From assembly GCA_020636435.1 (NCBI GenBank), contig JACJXX010000001.1, positions 4,109,001-4,173,000 on the forward strand: 64,000 nt of DNA, given 5' to 3'. The notes under the pieces are model-generated. The model searched no databases. It saw only the letters and a program-made list of their open reading frames with translations, and was not told the DNA's origin. Below, one piece after another: positions 1-8,496 of the stretch. Within the stretch, counting starts at the first letter, position 1. Each line of letters begins with the position of its first letter. A program made the position numbers and the translations under genes. The stretch is from Lewinellaceae bacterium. Its GTDB lineage: Bacteria; Bacteroidota; Bacteroidia; Chitinophagales; Saprospiraceae.

Positions 1-242
1 TAATAAGGAGTAATGAGTTCTACATTTGAAAACTCCAAAAGAAATTCCAGCCGTTCATTTGATAGGCTGTCTCCGTATTTCTGGATACATTTTTCAAGGT
101 ACTCCATCAAAATTTCGTTGCTAACCAGCAAAGTATAACGCTGATAAATTATGCCTTCGAAGACCCACCAATACTTGTGATGAGGAAGGATGGAAACTAA
201 AAATACATTAGTATCCAGAACAAGTCGATAGTTATTGTTCAT
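1..242 (-). CDS. PIN-domain toxin, partial (cut by window edge)
   Basis: The reading frame starts at the ATG whose complement ends at 242 and runs off the left edge, so only about 80 N-terminal residues are visible. The N-terminus has LVLDTNVF, the hallmark of PIN-domain ribonucleases: the Asp is the first metal-binding acidic residue. It is followed by a short helix and a conserved-looking SNEILMEYLEK stretch, typical of the 'putative toxin-antitoxin system toxin component, PIN family' group. It overlaps the upstream small gene by 11 bases, the usual toxin-antitoxin arrangement. The DNA is visibly AT-richer than the chromosome around it, which fits horizontal acquisition. The catalytic C-terminal acidic residues lie outside the window, so activity cannot be judged. 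Confidence 0.75.
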   Translation of the reverse strand, partial: MNNNYRLVLDTNVFLVSILPHHKYWWVFEGIIYQRYTLLVSNEILMEYLEKCIQKYGDSLSNERLEFLLEFSNVELITPY

Positions 243-453
243 CTTCTTCTAACCAGCTGTCCAGATCTGAATCAGTAATATTTTTTTCTTTTGCCGCATG
301 TGCTACTTTTTTGGTAAAACGCTCTGCAAAAAACTGCGCCAGCAGATTTTTTAATTCCTGCAGCTCCTCTTCCGAAGGATTGAAAGAATATATTTTAAGT
401 AACTCTAACTGAAGGGGGCTCAGTTTAGATGCGGATGAATTCATATTAGACAC
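232..453 (-). CDS. Putative antitoxin partner of PIN toxin
   Basis: A 73-residue, mostly helical and acidic protein (C-terminus LEEDEQ). It lies directly upstream of the PIN gene and its last bases overlap the PIN start (shared ATGAACAATAA), implying translational coupling. No known DNA-binding motif (AbrB, RHH, HTH) is obvious, so the antitoxin call rests on position, size, overlap and charge. The AT-rich composition matches the PIN gene and not the downstream sortilin-like gene. It could alternatively be an uncharacterised DUF protein that simply accompanies PIN genes. Confidence 0.6.
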   Translation of the reverse strand: MSNMNSSASKLSPLQLELLKIYSFNPSEEELQELKNLLAQFFAERFTKKVAHAAKEKNITDSDLDSWLEEDEQ

Positions 454-618
454 ATTTTTAAAGTTTATTGATCCCAGCCGTGATCATTTGTGGTTAATAT
501 ACGTAAAATAATGCCTCGTTGCCACTTTTCAACTTAACTTAAGGTTTGAAAATCTCCAAGGTAAACCTGGCGCCTGGAACTCAGCGCCCAAGGGGAAATT
601 GGGCACTGAGTTACAAAA

Positions 619-3165
619 TCATTTCACAAACCGCCCCGTCCATATCTTATCCCTTGAATACAGCCGGACGAGGTACTGCCCACCCGGCAAGACAGAAGCA
701 TCAAGCTGGACCTGATTCTGCCCCGCCTCAAATTGTTGATCAGCAATCGTTTTCACCTTTTGTCCGGACAAGCTGAAGAGCTCCATCCTGGCGTTTACCG
801 GCCGGGGAAGCTCAAAACGAACAGTAGCTGATTCCTGCACCGGATTGGGGGAAATCTCCAAATTATTACTACCGGAAACCACCTCGCCGGAAGTACCGGT
901 CATCACTTCTTCCAACTGGTATTTCTGAATAGAACGGCCGTAGGTAGCCGCCAGCAGGATTCGGGTATCGGGATGAAAGTCGAGGTCGTTTACCACCGTC
1001 ATGGGCAGGTTGTTGCCCAGCACTTCCCAGTTCTGCCCCAGGTCGGTGGTATGCCATACGCCCAGGTCATTGGCAATGTAAAGGGTTTGATCGTAGGCCG
1101 GGTCGATGATGATGTCGTTGATGGGAATCTCCGGCAAGTTGCCGGAAATGTCCTCCCAGGTTTGGCCGGCGTCCGCGGTGCGCAGCACGTGGGGCTGGTA
1201 ATCCACAAATCTATAACCCGAAAGGGTGACGTAGGCCACCAGTTCATCATAAGGGTCAACCGCCACTTCGGTCACAAACCTCTTGGGCAGGCCATCAGAA
1301 ACATTCTCCCAGGAAAGCCCGCCGTCCTGAGTGACCTGCACATTGCCATCGTCGGTTCCCACATAGATCACTTCGGGATTAGCGGGCGCCACGGCAATAC
1401 TGGTTATCGTGCCGAAGGCCAGGCTGCCGCTGGGATGCAGGCCGTCGGTGAGGTCTCCGCTGATGGGGCTCCAACTGTTTCCCCGGTCCGGCGAACGGTA
1501 GAGCCGGTTGGCGCCATAGTAAATGACTTCGGGGTTGGAGGGGTCCATGACGACGGGGGTGTTCCAGTTGGTGCGGTCATTGTTTCCGCCGTTAAAAATA
1601 AATCCGAAATCAAACCCCCCATCGTCCGACCGGAACAGGCTGCCCCATTGGTATTCGGCATAAATGATGTCGTTATCCGTTGGGTCGACAATGACGTGAA
1701 AGCCATCGCCGCCGAGTATCTGTCCCCAGTCGTTATCCCCGCCGGTAAGGGTGCGCATGGTGCCGTTGTCCTGAGCGCCTCCGTAGATTCTTTCTGGTTG
1801 GAGAAAGTCGATCTCGCATTCATAAAATTGAGTAAGGGGCAATACCTCGACGTGATCCCAGCTGTTTCCTCCATTTTGAGAAAGGTAAATGCCGCCGTCA
1901 TTGCCGGCAACGACGAAATTGGGGTTCACAGGGTGGATTTCCAGCCCGTGCTGGTCTACGTGCATATAGGTGATGTCCTCCCAGCTCACGCCGCCGTCGA
2001 TAGATTTATGCAGGGTAACCCCCATGGCGTAAACCACATCCGGATTGGTAGGGTCTACCCTGATGTTGCCAAAAAACCAGCCGAAGGAAGAATAAATGTT
2101 ATCGATCGTTCCATTGTCCACCCGAAACCAGCTGTCTCCGCCGTCCAGTGATTTGTAAATGCCGTCGAATACGTTAGTGATTCGGTCAGTCGTAAAAGTG
2201 GCGTACAAAATGGCCGGGTCGGAAGGCGAAACGGCAATGCCGATGCGCCCCCTCTCCTCGTCGCTGGGCGGCAGGCCATTGGCGAGCGGCGCCCAGGTGT
2301 CGCCGCCGTCCTGCGAGCGGTACAAGCGGGAGGTCACGCCGCCGTAGCTCCGTTGCCAGGGGCGGCGGATGCGCTCCCAGGTTGACGCGTAGAGGATGTC
2401 CGGATTCTGAGGGTTCATAGCCACATCGATGCAACTGGTGGAATCGCTGACAAAGAGCACTTTTTCCCAATTCTGGCCGCCGTCCTCGGTTCGGTACAAA
2501 CCTTTATGCTCGTCTTTTCCGTACAATATCCCGGCTGCGGCAACGAAAACCCGGTCCGGGTCCTGGGGGTCCACCACAATGCGGCCGATGTGCTGGGAAT
2601 TTTCCAGCCCCAGGTACTGCCAGCTTTCTCCTCCGTTGACGGAGCGGTAAACGCCATCGCCGAAAAAGGCGCCCGAGGCAAATTCGCCGTTGGCCTCTCC
2701 GGTCCCGACATACAGGATATCCGGATCGGAGGGCGCCAGGGCAATGTTGCCGATCGAAAGCGCGCCTTCATTTTCAAATACCGCTTCCCAGGAAACGCCG
2801 CCATCGGTGGATTTGAACACGCCGCCCACCGAAGCGCCGGCGTAGATGATATTGGGGTCAGTAGGATGAAGGGCTATGTCGGTGATCCGGCCGCCTATGT
2901 TGAGCGGCCCGGCTACTTCCCAGGCTTCATTGCCCCGGTTCATAACCGACGATTTGGCCAACCGGGTTTGCCGGACGGCATCGCGGTAGGCCTGATAGTC
3001 GATGTGATTGTGAGGGTAGGCGCGTTGGTTGAAGAGCCAGTCGGTGGGGGCTGGTTCTGCGGTTTTCAGCTTTGGTTCCCCCGGCGGCAGAGTGAGGTAG
3101 GCCATAAATAAAGCCAGGCCGGTTGCTAAAACGGCAATAGTCGATAGGATGGTTTTTTTATTCAT
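619..3165 (-). CDS. Secreted sortilin/BNR beta-propeller protein with T9SS tail
   Basis: An 848-residue exported protein. The N-terminus (MNKK then a long hydrophobic stretch) is a signal peptide or membrane anchor. The body is made of repeated units of the type S-x-D-G-G-x-S/T-W-x-x (for example STDGGVSWEAV, SVNGGESWQYL, SLDGGDSWFRV), each followed by DP.NPD.(I/V)YA. These are the Asp-box/BNR blades of VPS10/sortilin-like and exo-sialidase-like propellers, usually annotated as 'WD40/YVTN/BNR-like repeat-containing protein' or glycosyl hydrolase. The last ~80 residues (SPNPVQ...LPGGQYLVRLYS...) form a type A T9SS C-terminal sorting domain, so the protein should cross the outer membrane and be attached to or released from the surface. 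No catalytic site is identifiable and substrate is unknown. It is transcribed alone. Confidence 0.88.
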   Translation of the reverse strand: MNKKTILSTIAVLATGLALFMAYLTLPPGEPKLKTAEPAPTDWLFNQRAYPHNHIDYQAYRDAVRQTRLAKSSVMNRGNEAWEVAGPLNIGGRITDIALHPTDPNIIYAGASVGGVFKSTDGGVSWEAVFENEGALSIGNIALAPSDPDILYVGTGEANGEFASGAFFGDGVYRSVNGGESWQYLGLENSQHIGRIVVDPQDPDRVFVAAAGILYGKDEHKGLYRTEDGGQNWEKVLFVSDSTSCIDVAMNPQNPDILYASTWERIRRPWQRSYGGVTSRLYRSQDGGDTWAPLANGLPPSDEERGRIGIAVSPSDPAILYATFTTDRITNVFDGIYKSLDGGDSWFRVDNGTIDNIYSSFGWFFGNIRVDPTNPDVVYAMGVTLHKSIDGGVSWEDITYMHVDQHGLEIHPVNPNFVVAGNDGGIYLSQNGGNSWDHVEVLPLTQFYECEIDFLQPERIYGGAQDNGTMRTLTGGDNDWGQILGGDGFHVIVDPTDNDIIYAEYQWGSLFRSDDGGFDFGFIFNGGNNDRTNWNTPVVMDPSNPEVIYYGANRLYRSPDRGNSWSPISGDLTDGLHPSGSLAFGTITSIAVAPANPEVIYVGTDDGNVQVTQDGGLSWENVSDGLPKRFVTEVAVDPYDELVAYVTLSGYRFVDYQPHVLRTADAGQTWEDISGNLPEIPINDIIIDPAYDQTLYIANDLGVWHTTDLGQNWEVLGNNLPMTVVNDLDFHPDTRILLAATYGRSIQKYQLEEVMTGTSGEVVSGSNNLEISPNPVQESATVRFELPRPVNARMELFSLSGQKVKTIADQQFEAGQNQVQLDASVLPGGQYLVRLYSRDKIWTGRFVK

Positions 3166-3222
3166 CGTGATTGGAGGTAAACAGGGTTTGTTGCAATGGA
3201 GGGCAAATTACTAAAAATCGAA

Positions 3223-3307
3223 TCAAACCTCACGTTAGGCTAAAGGTTTGGCTTTTTCCTTCATGAGGGTTTTGGGAAATGGTTGCTAAGGTTAACGTGA
3301 GGTTTGA
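3223..3307. repeat. 15-bp perfect inverted repeat in the 3166-3485 gap
   Basis: TCAAACCTCACGTTA at 3223-3237 is repeated in exact reverse complement (TAACGTGAGGTTTGA) at 3293-3307, with 55 bases between the arms. A third partial copy, GAACCTCACGTT, sits at 3446-3457, and GTGAGGTTTGA recurs near 58091. The same 320-base gap also holds a cluster of CGTACATCGTACAT-like words around 3365-3410 that resemble the core of the elements at 14977 and 39179. No gene is visible in the gap. The arms may be the ends of a small mobile element or an operator upstream of the sortilin-like gene. Confidence 0.6.
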
Positions 3308-3485
3308 AAATAAGGGATTGTCTTTTAGCCTGATTTGCCCTTTTCAATTGGAAAGTGTACGATTGGGCACCGCTCGTACATCGTACATCATGTCCACCGT
3401 ACACCAACCCTGGCTAACTCGCAGCTAATAACATTTATCTTCGTCGAACCTCACGTTGAAGTTAAAAGGATTGTCTGACAATGCC

Positions 3486-4652
3486 CTAATCCGAAAGCAG
3501 CCGCTCCAGATAGTGATACGCTATTCCATAATCCCTCTTGATGGCCTTCACTTGTTCCAGCGCCTGTTCATTCCGCCTCCCTTTCGTACCGACGATCATC
3601 AGGTTCTTCGCGGTATGCTCGGTGGAGATGAACTCGAAAACTTTGGTTTGATACCCATGGGCCTCCATCAGCAGGGAGCGGATGCCGTCGGTGAGCAGCT
3701 CGGCCTGGCGTTCTTCGAGGATGCCGTGGCGCAGGATGGCCTGCATGTCCGTCCGGCAGGCCATTTGTTTGCGCACCTGCTTGTGGCAACAGGGCGCCAC
3801 GATGATGGCCTCCGCGCCCGACCGGATGCCTTTGGCGATGGCGACATCGGTGGCGGTATCGCAGGCGTGCAGGGCGATGAGCATGTCGATGCGCTCCGGT
3901 TGGAAATCGTGAATATCCTGAGCGAGGAAAGAAAGCCCGCCGTAACCGGCCTGCTGGGCCAGCCCGTTGCAGAAATCCACCAGGTTCTGCCGCAGTTCTA
4001 TGCCCGTAATGGCGGGGCGCAACCCCAAGCCGTTCGTCAGGTGGTCGTACAATGCAAAGGTGAGGTACCCCTTGCCGGACCCCATGTCGACGATGTGCGG
4101 ATCGGCCGGCAGCGGATGTTGCTCCAGCAGGCTGTCGATGATCTCAATGTATTTGTTGATCTGCCGGAACTTGGCCTGCCCGGCAGCCAGTATTTTGCCC
4201 TGCGCGCTGGCAATGCCCATAGGGTGGAGGTAAGGGTTGTTTTCGGTCCCGATGAGGTATTGTTTTCGGCGGTTGTGCTTTTTGGAGGGCTGTTCCTGCA
4301 GGCTGGGAGGGCGGGAAAACAGGCGGGCCTTGCGCTTTTTGCTGAATTGTATGGAAACATCCTCTTCCAGAGTGAATAAGTCGCCGTTGAGGAAATCTTC
4401 TCCCAGCCAAAGGCCTACCATTGCTATGGCTTCCGGAATAGAATGGTTTTTCACTTCATCCCGGGTAGCGTATCGCAGGGTGAACGACAGCGCTTCCTCC
4501 CCTTTCAGCTCGACCAGCCGGGCGTAGACGTTCCGCAAGTCCTTGTCCCTGCCGCCGGGCTTGCTGAGGGTCAGCTTGATGAAGCTCCCGCTTTCGATGC
4601 TTTCCCGCAGCCGCTGGACGAATTGGCCGATCGTTTCTTTATTTTTTTCCAT
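3486..4652 (-). CDS. SAM-dependent methyltransferase (Methyltransf_32-like)
   Basis: A 388-residue cytoplasmic protein. The first ~130 residues are a basic N-terminal region of unknown role. The second half is a Rossmann methyltransferase: motif I HIVDMGSGKGYLTFAL at about 186-201, an acidic IEL at the end of strand 2 (about 218-220), DIHDF near 246-250, the post-motif ALHACDTATD (about 260-269) and APCCHKQ (about 286-292). The HACD and PCCH signatures are typical of the Methyltransf_32 family (METTL25/RRNAD1-like), some members of which act on RNA. The actual substrate is unknown. It lies on the same strand as exonuclease III, 75 bases upstream of which that gene starts in the opposite transcription order, so co-transcription is possible but not shown. 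Confidence 0.8.
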   Translation of the reverse strand: MEKNKETIGQFVQRLRESIESGSFIKLTLSKPGGRDKDLRNVYARLVELKGEEALSFTLRYATRDEVKNHSIPEAIAMVGLWLGEDFLNGDLFTLEEDVSIQFSKKRKARLFSRPPSLQEQPSKKHNRRKQYLIGTENNPYLHPMGIASAQGKILAAGQAKFRQINKYIEIIDSLLEQHPLPADPHIVDMGSGKGYLTFALYDHLTNGLGLRPAITGIELRQNLVDFCNGLAQQAGYGGLSFLAQDIHDFQPERIDMLIALHACDTATDVAIAKGIRSGAEAIIVAPCCHKQVRKQMACRTDMQAILRHGILEERQAELLTDGIRSLLMEAHGYQTKVFEFISTEHTAKNLMIVGTKGRRNEQALEQVKAIKRDYGIAYHYLERLLSD

Positions 4653-4727
4653 TCCCTTCGTTTGGATGGTTAAGTTGGCACCCGGACACCATCATTCATT
4701 CATTCAGTCAGTCAGTCCATATCCTTA

Positions 4728-5501
4728 CTAAAGCCCAATCTTCAAATAAACCGGGCAGTGGTCCGAATGCACCACATCCGTCATCTGATAGGCTTCCAGG
4801 AGCGTATCCTTCAGATTGTCGGTGACAGACTGGTAATCGATGCGCCAGCCCTTGTTGTTCTTTCGGGCCCCGGCGCGGTAGGTCCACCAGCTGTACTCTA
4901 CCTTGTCGGGGTTGAGGTAGCGGAAGGCATCGACGAACCCGTTGTCGAACCACTGGCTCATCCATTCCCTTTCTTCCGGCAGGAAACCGGAGTTGTTCTT
5001 GTTGCGCACCGGGTCGTGGATGTCGATCTCGTTATGGGCGATGTTGTAATCGCCGACGATGATGAGCTTGGGCCGTTCCTGGCGCAGCTCTTTGATCCAG
5101 CGGTGGAAATCGGCGAGGAATTCCATTTTGAAGGCTTGCCTCACGTCCCCCGTCGTGCCGGAAGGGAAGTAGCAGTTGAGCACCGACCAGTCGCCGTAGT
5201 CGGTGCGCAGGATGCGCCCTTCCTGGTCATACTTTTCGATGCCGCAGCCGGCGACGACGTCGTCCGGCTCGATGCGGCTGAAGGTAGCCACCCCGCTGTA
5301 GCCCTTCTTCTCGGCGCTGTGCCAGTGCTGCTCGTAGCCCAGGGCTTCGAATTCGGCTCTCGCGTCCACCTGCTCCGGCTGTGCCTTGGTCTCCTGCACG
5401 CAAAAGATGTCAATATCGTTGGCTTTTACCCAGTCGAGCAGGCCTTTGTTGAGGGCGGCGCGGATGCCGTTGACGTTGTAGGATATGATGGTTTTTGGCA
5501 T
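4728..5501 (-). CDS. xth: Exodeoxyribonuclease III / AP endonuclease
   Basis: A 257-residue member of the exonuclease-endonuclease-phosphatase superfamily, full length for ExoA/Xth. Visible motifs: SYNVNGIRA at the N-terminus (metal-binding Asn), FCVQETKAQ (metal-binding Glu), YSGVATFSR, GDYNIAH (catalytic Asp-Asn), and the C-terminal pair RIDY and SDHCPV (catalytic Asp-His). It repairs abasic sites and removes 3' blocks in DNA. The start at 5501 gives MPKTIISYNVNG, the expected N-terminus. Upstream is a long repeat-rich gap. Confidence 0.95.
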   Translation of the reverse strand: MPKTIISYNVNGIRAALNKGLLDWVKANDIDIFCVQETKAQPEQVDARAEFEALGYEQHWHSAEKKGYSGVATFSRIEPDDVVAGCGIEKYDQEGRILRTDYGDWSVLNCYFPSGTTGDVRQAFKMEFLADFHRWIKELRQERPKLIIVGDYNIAHNEIDIHDPVRNKNNSGFLPEEREWMSQWFDNGFVDAFRYLNPDKVEYSWWTYRAGARKNNKGWRIDYQSVTDNLKDTLLEAYQMTDVVHSDHCPVYLKIGL

Positions 5502-5617
5502 AACGCTTTTTTTGAGAGGCGAAGATACGGAAAAGGTAGATGCTTGCCAGATTCAATAGAACGTGGATTAGCTTTTGAAACCAAAGAAAAAAACTTAACT
5601 TGTTTCTCTTGCACTAA

Positions 5618-5803
5618 GGCACGAGGAAAGAATAAAGTGTTCAATTATGGGGCAGTAATTTTTGTGCCAGGCAAGGCGCGAAGAATGAGGATAGCCAAAG
5701 CTACCTGAGTGATAGCCTGCCCCGCACCCGAAGGGTCGGGGAGCAACGCCGCATGGCGCAAAAAGGACAAGCCAGAATGGACAGTTTATTCTTTCGTCGT
5801 GCC
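5618..5803. mobile_element. MITE-like element, copy A
   Basis: A 186-base element bounded by imperfect 20-base terminal inverted repeats (left GGCACGAGGAAAGAATAAA; right end the complement of GGCACGACGAAAGAATAAA) and flanked on both sides by TAA (TTA on the element strand), a likely target duplication. It is the reverse-oriented relative of copies at 9092-9250 and 10161-10319. It carries an extra ~27 bases (about 5713-5739) that form a hairpin of the CCCCG/CGGGG kind, absent from the other two copies. It encodes no protein and would need a transposase supplied from elsewhere. It sits between xth and comM. Confidence 0.8.
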
Positions 5804-5920
5804 TAAATGCAGATGGCAGCTCTCCCCGAGCCAACAAACAAGTTCGGCTGTTTAACCGCGTCGTTGGTTGGGCCAGATTTCTGGCCAATGTCTTGCTTAC
5901 CGGTATTCATGGAAGGCCTG

Positions 5921-6090
5921 GCGCTAAAGTCGGAAATCGGAAGGCGGAAGGCGGAAAAACAGGCTCTGAACGCCCATTTGTTGGCTGTTTCCGACCCCGG
6001 CACGAAGGCCGGGACAGGCTTTCCGACTTCGCACTTCCGACTTCGCACTTCCGACTTCCGACTTCAAACAGAGGCACGTCCAAAGTCCAG
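5921..6090. repeat. Palindromic GGAAGTCGGAAG-type intergenic repeat, copy 1
   Basis: The left half has GGCGCTAAAGTCGG followed by TCGGAAGGCGGAAGGCGG. The right half has several tandem units of ACTTCCGACTTCGC, the reverse complement type, and then CGTCCAAAGTCC. The same building blocks in the same order occur at 48474-48650. The two halves can fold on each other. No coding sequence is supported here. Borders are approximate because this copy lacks the clear direct repeats seen at the other site. Confidence 0.6.
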
Positions 6091-6353
6091 GCTTTTGAGG
6101 CCGAAGAAAAATTAGACAGGATTCTGGATCTTGCAGCCCGCCGGCCGGCTATGCTGGCAGAGCAGGGTAATTCCTGTTTGAGGGCTTTTTTATAAAAATT
6201 TCTGTAAATTAGCGCTTTCATCCAGCCTGCGCATAGAGAGTCAAACCAACCAATTGCTATTTACTTTACTATTTGCGACTGCCTTTCCCTTTTCTGCCCT
6301 GCGGCTCGTTGAAGCCGAAGGCGTGAGGCTCGCTTTAGCAGGCATTCTATAAA

Positions 6354-6420
6354 GCCTGCCCCCCTCCTTTCACTGCTCGCCGAAGCAAAGCGAAGGAGAG
6401 GGAGGGAGCCAGGGGGAGGC
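6354..6420. repeat. GC-rich foldback upstream of comM
   Basis: GCCTGCCCCCCTCC at 6354-6367 can pair with the GGAGGGAGCCAGGGGGAGGC segment at 6401-6420, and the inner CTCCTTTC with GAAGGAG. The foldback ends 15 bases before the comM start, so in the comM mRNA it would lie in the 5' leader and could affect translation. It looks like a dispersed intergenic repeat. The rest of the 5807-6435 gap shows no gene. Confidence 0.45.
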
Positions 6421-6435
6421 TAAAACTACAAGCCA

Positions 6436-7992
6436 ATGCTCGTCAAGACCTTTGCCGCCGCCGTTCACGGCGTAGACGCCCGAAAGATCACCGTAGAAGT
6501 CAATGCCGGAGGCTTCGTTGCCCACACCAGCCAATTTTACCATCTGGTGGGCCTGCCGGACAATGCCGTCAAGGAGGGCTTCCAGCGCATCGAGGCCGCC
6601 ATCCAGAACATCGGCTTCCGGATGCTGCGGGTGAAAACCGTGGTCAACCTCGCCCCCGCCGACATTCGCAAGGAGGGCTCCGCCTACGACCTCCCCATCG
6701 CCATGGCCGTGATGGCGGCCACCGACCAGATCGACGGCAATGAACTGGACCAGTACATCATGATGGGAGAGCTGTCCCTCGACGGCGGCCTGCGGCCGAT
6801 CAAAGGCGCGCTGCCCATTGCCATCATGGCCCGCAAGGAAGGGTACAAAGGTTTTATCCTGCCGAAGCAGAATGCCCGGGAGGCAGCCATCGTCGACGGG
6901 CTGGACGTCTTCGGCGTCAGCAGCCTGAAGGAGGCCGTGGACTTCCTCGGGGGCAGCCTGAAGATCGAACCCAAAATGGTGATCACCCGCGATGAATTCT
7001 TCGAAACCCAGAACGTCTACGACGTCGACTTCTCGGATGTAAAGGGCCAGCAGAACATCAAACGAGCCCTGGAGATCGCGGCGGCAGGCGGGCACAACGT
7101 CATCCTCATCGGCCCGCCCGGCGCGGGCAAGACCATGCTGGCCCGGCGCCTGCCCACCATCCTGCCGCCCCTCAACCTGCACGAGGCGCTGGAGACCACC
7201 AAAATACACTCAGTGGCCGGCGTGCTGCCGCCCGAGTCGGCCCTGATCGGCACCCGCCCTTTCCGGGCGCCCCACCACACCATCAGCGACGTGGCTCTGG
7301 TAGGCGGCGGCTCCAACCCCAACCCTGGGGAGATTTCCCTGGCCCACAACGGCGTGCTCTTCCTGGATGAACTGCCCGAGTTCAAGCGCTCTGCGCTGGA
7401 AGTGCTGCGCCAGCCCATGGAAGAGCGTCGGGTGACCATCTCCCGCGCCAAGATTTCGGTCGAATACCCGGCCGGCTTTATGCTCATCGCCTCCATGAAC
7501 CCCTGCCCCTGCGGCTACTACAACCACCCCGACAAGGACTGCGTCTGCGCGCCCGGCCAGATCAAGCACTACCTCAACAAGATCTCCGGCCCCCTGCTCG
7601 ACCGCATCGACCTGCACGTGGAGGTCACCCCCGTTTCTTACGAGCGGCTGACCAGCTCTGAAATGCCTTCCGAAACCAGTGCCGACATCGCCGCCCGTGT
7701 CGCCAGCGCTCGCGAAATGCAGGAGGCGCGCTTTAAAGACAAACCCAATATCTTCAATAACGCCCAAATGTCTAGCCGCATGGTGCGGGAGGTCTGCCAG
7801 GTCAACCCCGCCGGGCTGCTGCTGGTGAAGAAGGCGATGGAGAAGCTACAGCTTTCGGCGCGGGCGTATGATAGGATACTGAAGGTGGCGCGGACGGCGG
7901 CGGATTTGGGGGGGAGTGAGGGGATAAGGATTGAGGATTTGGCGGAGGCGATTCATTTTAGGTCATTGGATCGGGAGAGCTGGGCGGGGTAG
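6436..7992 (+). CDS. comM: ComM/YifB family Mg-chelatase-like AAA+ ATPase
   Basis: A 518-residue protein starting MLVKTFAAAVHGVDA, the standard YifB/ComM N-terminus. Domain order: a Lon-protease-like (ChlI) fold to about 170, then an AAA+ module with Walker A GPPGAGKT (about 226-233), the RAPHHT(I)SD motif, Walker B VLFLDELPEF (about 307-316), the cysteine-rich MNPCPCGYY...C.C zinc-binding-like segment, and the C-terminal Mg_chelatase_C helices ending HFRSLDRESWAG. In naturally transformable bacteria ComM is a hexameric helicase promoting branch migration when foreign DNA is integrated. The body uses C-ending codons, whereas the last ~50 codons switch to G-rich ones (TTG, GCG, GGG). The last 101 bases are matched by a diverged copy at 9339-9439, which suggests the 3' end was exchanged or duplicated when the xisHI cassette arrived. 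Confidence 0.93.
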   Translation: MLVKTFAAAVHGVDARKITVEVNAGGFVAHTSQFYHLVGLPDNAVKEGFQRIEAAIQNIGFRMLRVKTVVNLAPADIRKEGSAYDLPIAMAVMAATDQIDGNELDQYIMMGELSLDGGLRPIKGALPIAIMARKEGYKGFILPKQNAREAAIVDGLDVFGVSSLKEAVDFLGGSLKIEPKMVITRDEFFETQNVYDVDFSDVKGQQNIKRALEIAAAGGHNVILIGPPGAGKTMLARRLPTILPPLNLHEALETTKIHSVAGVLPPESALIGTRPFRAPHHTISDVALVGGGSNPNPGEISLAHNGVLFLDELPEFKRSALEVLRQPMEERRVTISRAKISVEYPAGFMLIASMNPCPCGYYNHPDKDCVCAPGQIKHYLNKISGPLLDRIDLHVEVTPVSYERLTSSEMPSETSADIAARVASAREMQEARFKDKPNIFNNAQMSSRMVREVCQVNPAGLLLVKKAMEKLQLSARAYDRILKVARTAADLGGSEGIRIEDLAEAIHFRSLDRESWAG

Positions 7993-8027
7993 GTGCGGAT
8001 CAGGAGACCCGGTGCCAGCGGAGCGGA
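7892..8027 (+). repeat. comM 3'-end direct repeat, proximal copy
   Basis: The last 101 bases of comM (7892-7992) align without gaps to 9339-9439. By hand count about 20 positions differ, nearly all at third codon positions, so the two copies were each maintained as coding sequence before being brought together. Similarity resumes after the stop codon (CAGGAGACCC..TGCCAGCGG near 8001-8025 against CAGGAGGCCC..TGCCAGCGG near 9477-9498). The pair brackets the xisH-xisI cassette. Confidence 0.75.
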
Positions 8028-8064
8028 AAAAACGAAACACTATTTGTCACCTAAAATCAAAGCA

Positions 8065-8496
8065 ATGTCACGAAGAGACTTATTTCATGACCATGTAAAA
8101 GAAGCTTTGGAAAAAGATGGATGGAAAATTACACATGATCCATACATGCTTATTATCCATGATGAAAAGGGGAATAAGAGAGATTACCCGATTGACCTTG
8201 GAGCAGAAGTTATCCTTGCTGCCGAAAAGGAAAATTCCAAAATTGCTATTGAAGTAAAGACTTTTGGTGGTTCTAGTACCATTAGTGATTATCATCAGGC
8301 TTTAGGGCAGTACATGGATTATTTGGTGGGCCTTCAAACCCAAGAACCGGATAGAAAATTGTATCTTGCTATCAGCCAGCAAGCATATAAGGAAATCCAG
8401 GGAAACCCGCTGGCTAAGTTATCTGTTGAACACTATGGCATTTCGATGATCATTTTCGATCCGAGGTCAAAAACTATTCTGCAATGGATAAGATAA
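8065..8496 (+). CDS. xisH: XisH-family protein (fdxN element excision controlling factor)
   Basis: Using the ATG at 8065 gives 143 residues (MSRRDLFHDHVKEAL...), close to the usual XisH length. An upstream in-frame GTG at 7993 would start inside the comM repeat and is less likely. Recognisable family features are RDLFHDHVKEALEKDGW, the DYPIDLGAE segment and IAIEVKTF, where Asp44, Glu63 and Lys65 fit a PD-(D/E)XK nuclease-type core. YHQALGQYMDY is also typical. XisH was named in Anabaena, where with XisI it is needed for excision of the fdxN element by the XisF recombinase; its biochemical activity is not established. The gene is AT-rich compared with comM, overlaps xisI by 13 bases and probably came by transfer. 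Confidence 0.88.
   Translation: MSRRDLFHDHVKEALEKDGWKITHDPYMLIIHDEKGNKRDYPIDLGAEVILAAEKENSKIAIEVKTFGGSSTISDYHQALGQYMDYLVGLQTQEPDRKLYLAISQQAYKEIQGNPLAKLSVEHYGISMIIFDPRSKTILQWIR

Noticed and set aside
973..2151. 392-codon plus-strand frame opposite the sortilin-like gene.
   Set aside because: Mirror of a repeat-rich coding sequence; no start context, no recognised motif, and the minus-strand protein has signal peptide, propeller blades and T9SS tail.
7993..8064. In-frame GTG start extending xisH by 24 codons.
   Set aside because: The extension (MRIRRPGASG...) lies in the comM downstream repeat and is outside the usual XisH length; the ATG at 8065 gives the family N-terminus.
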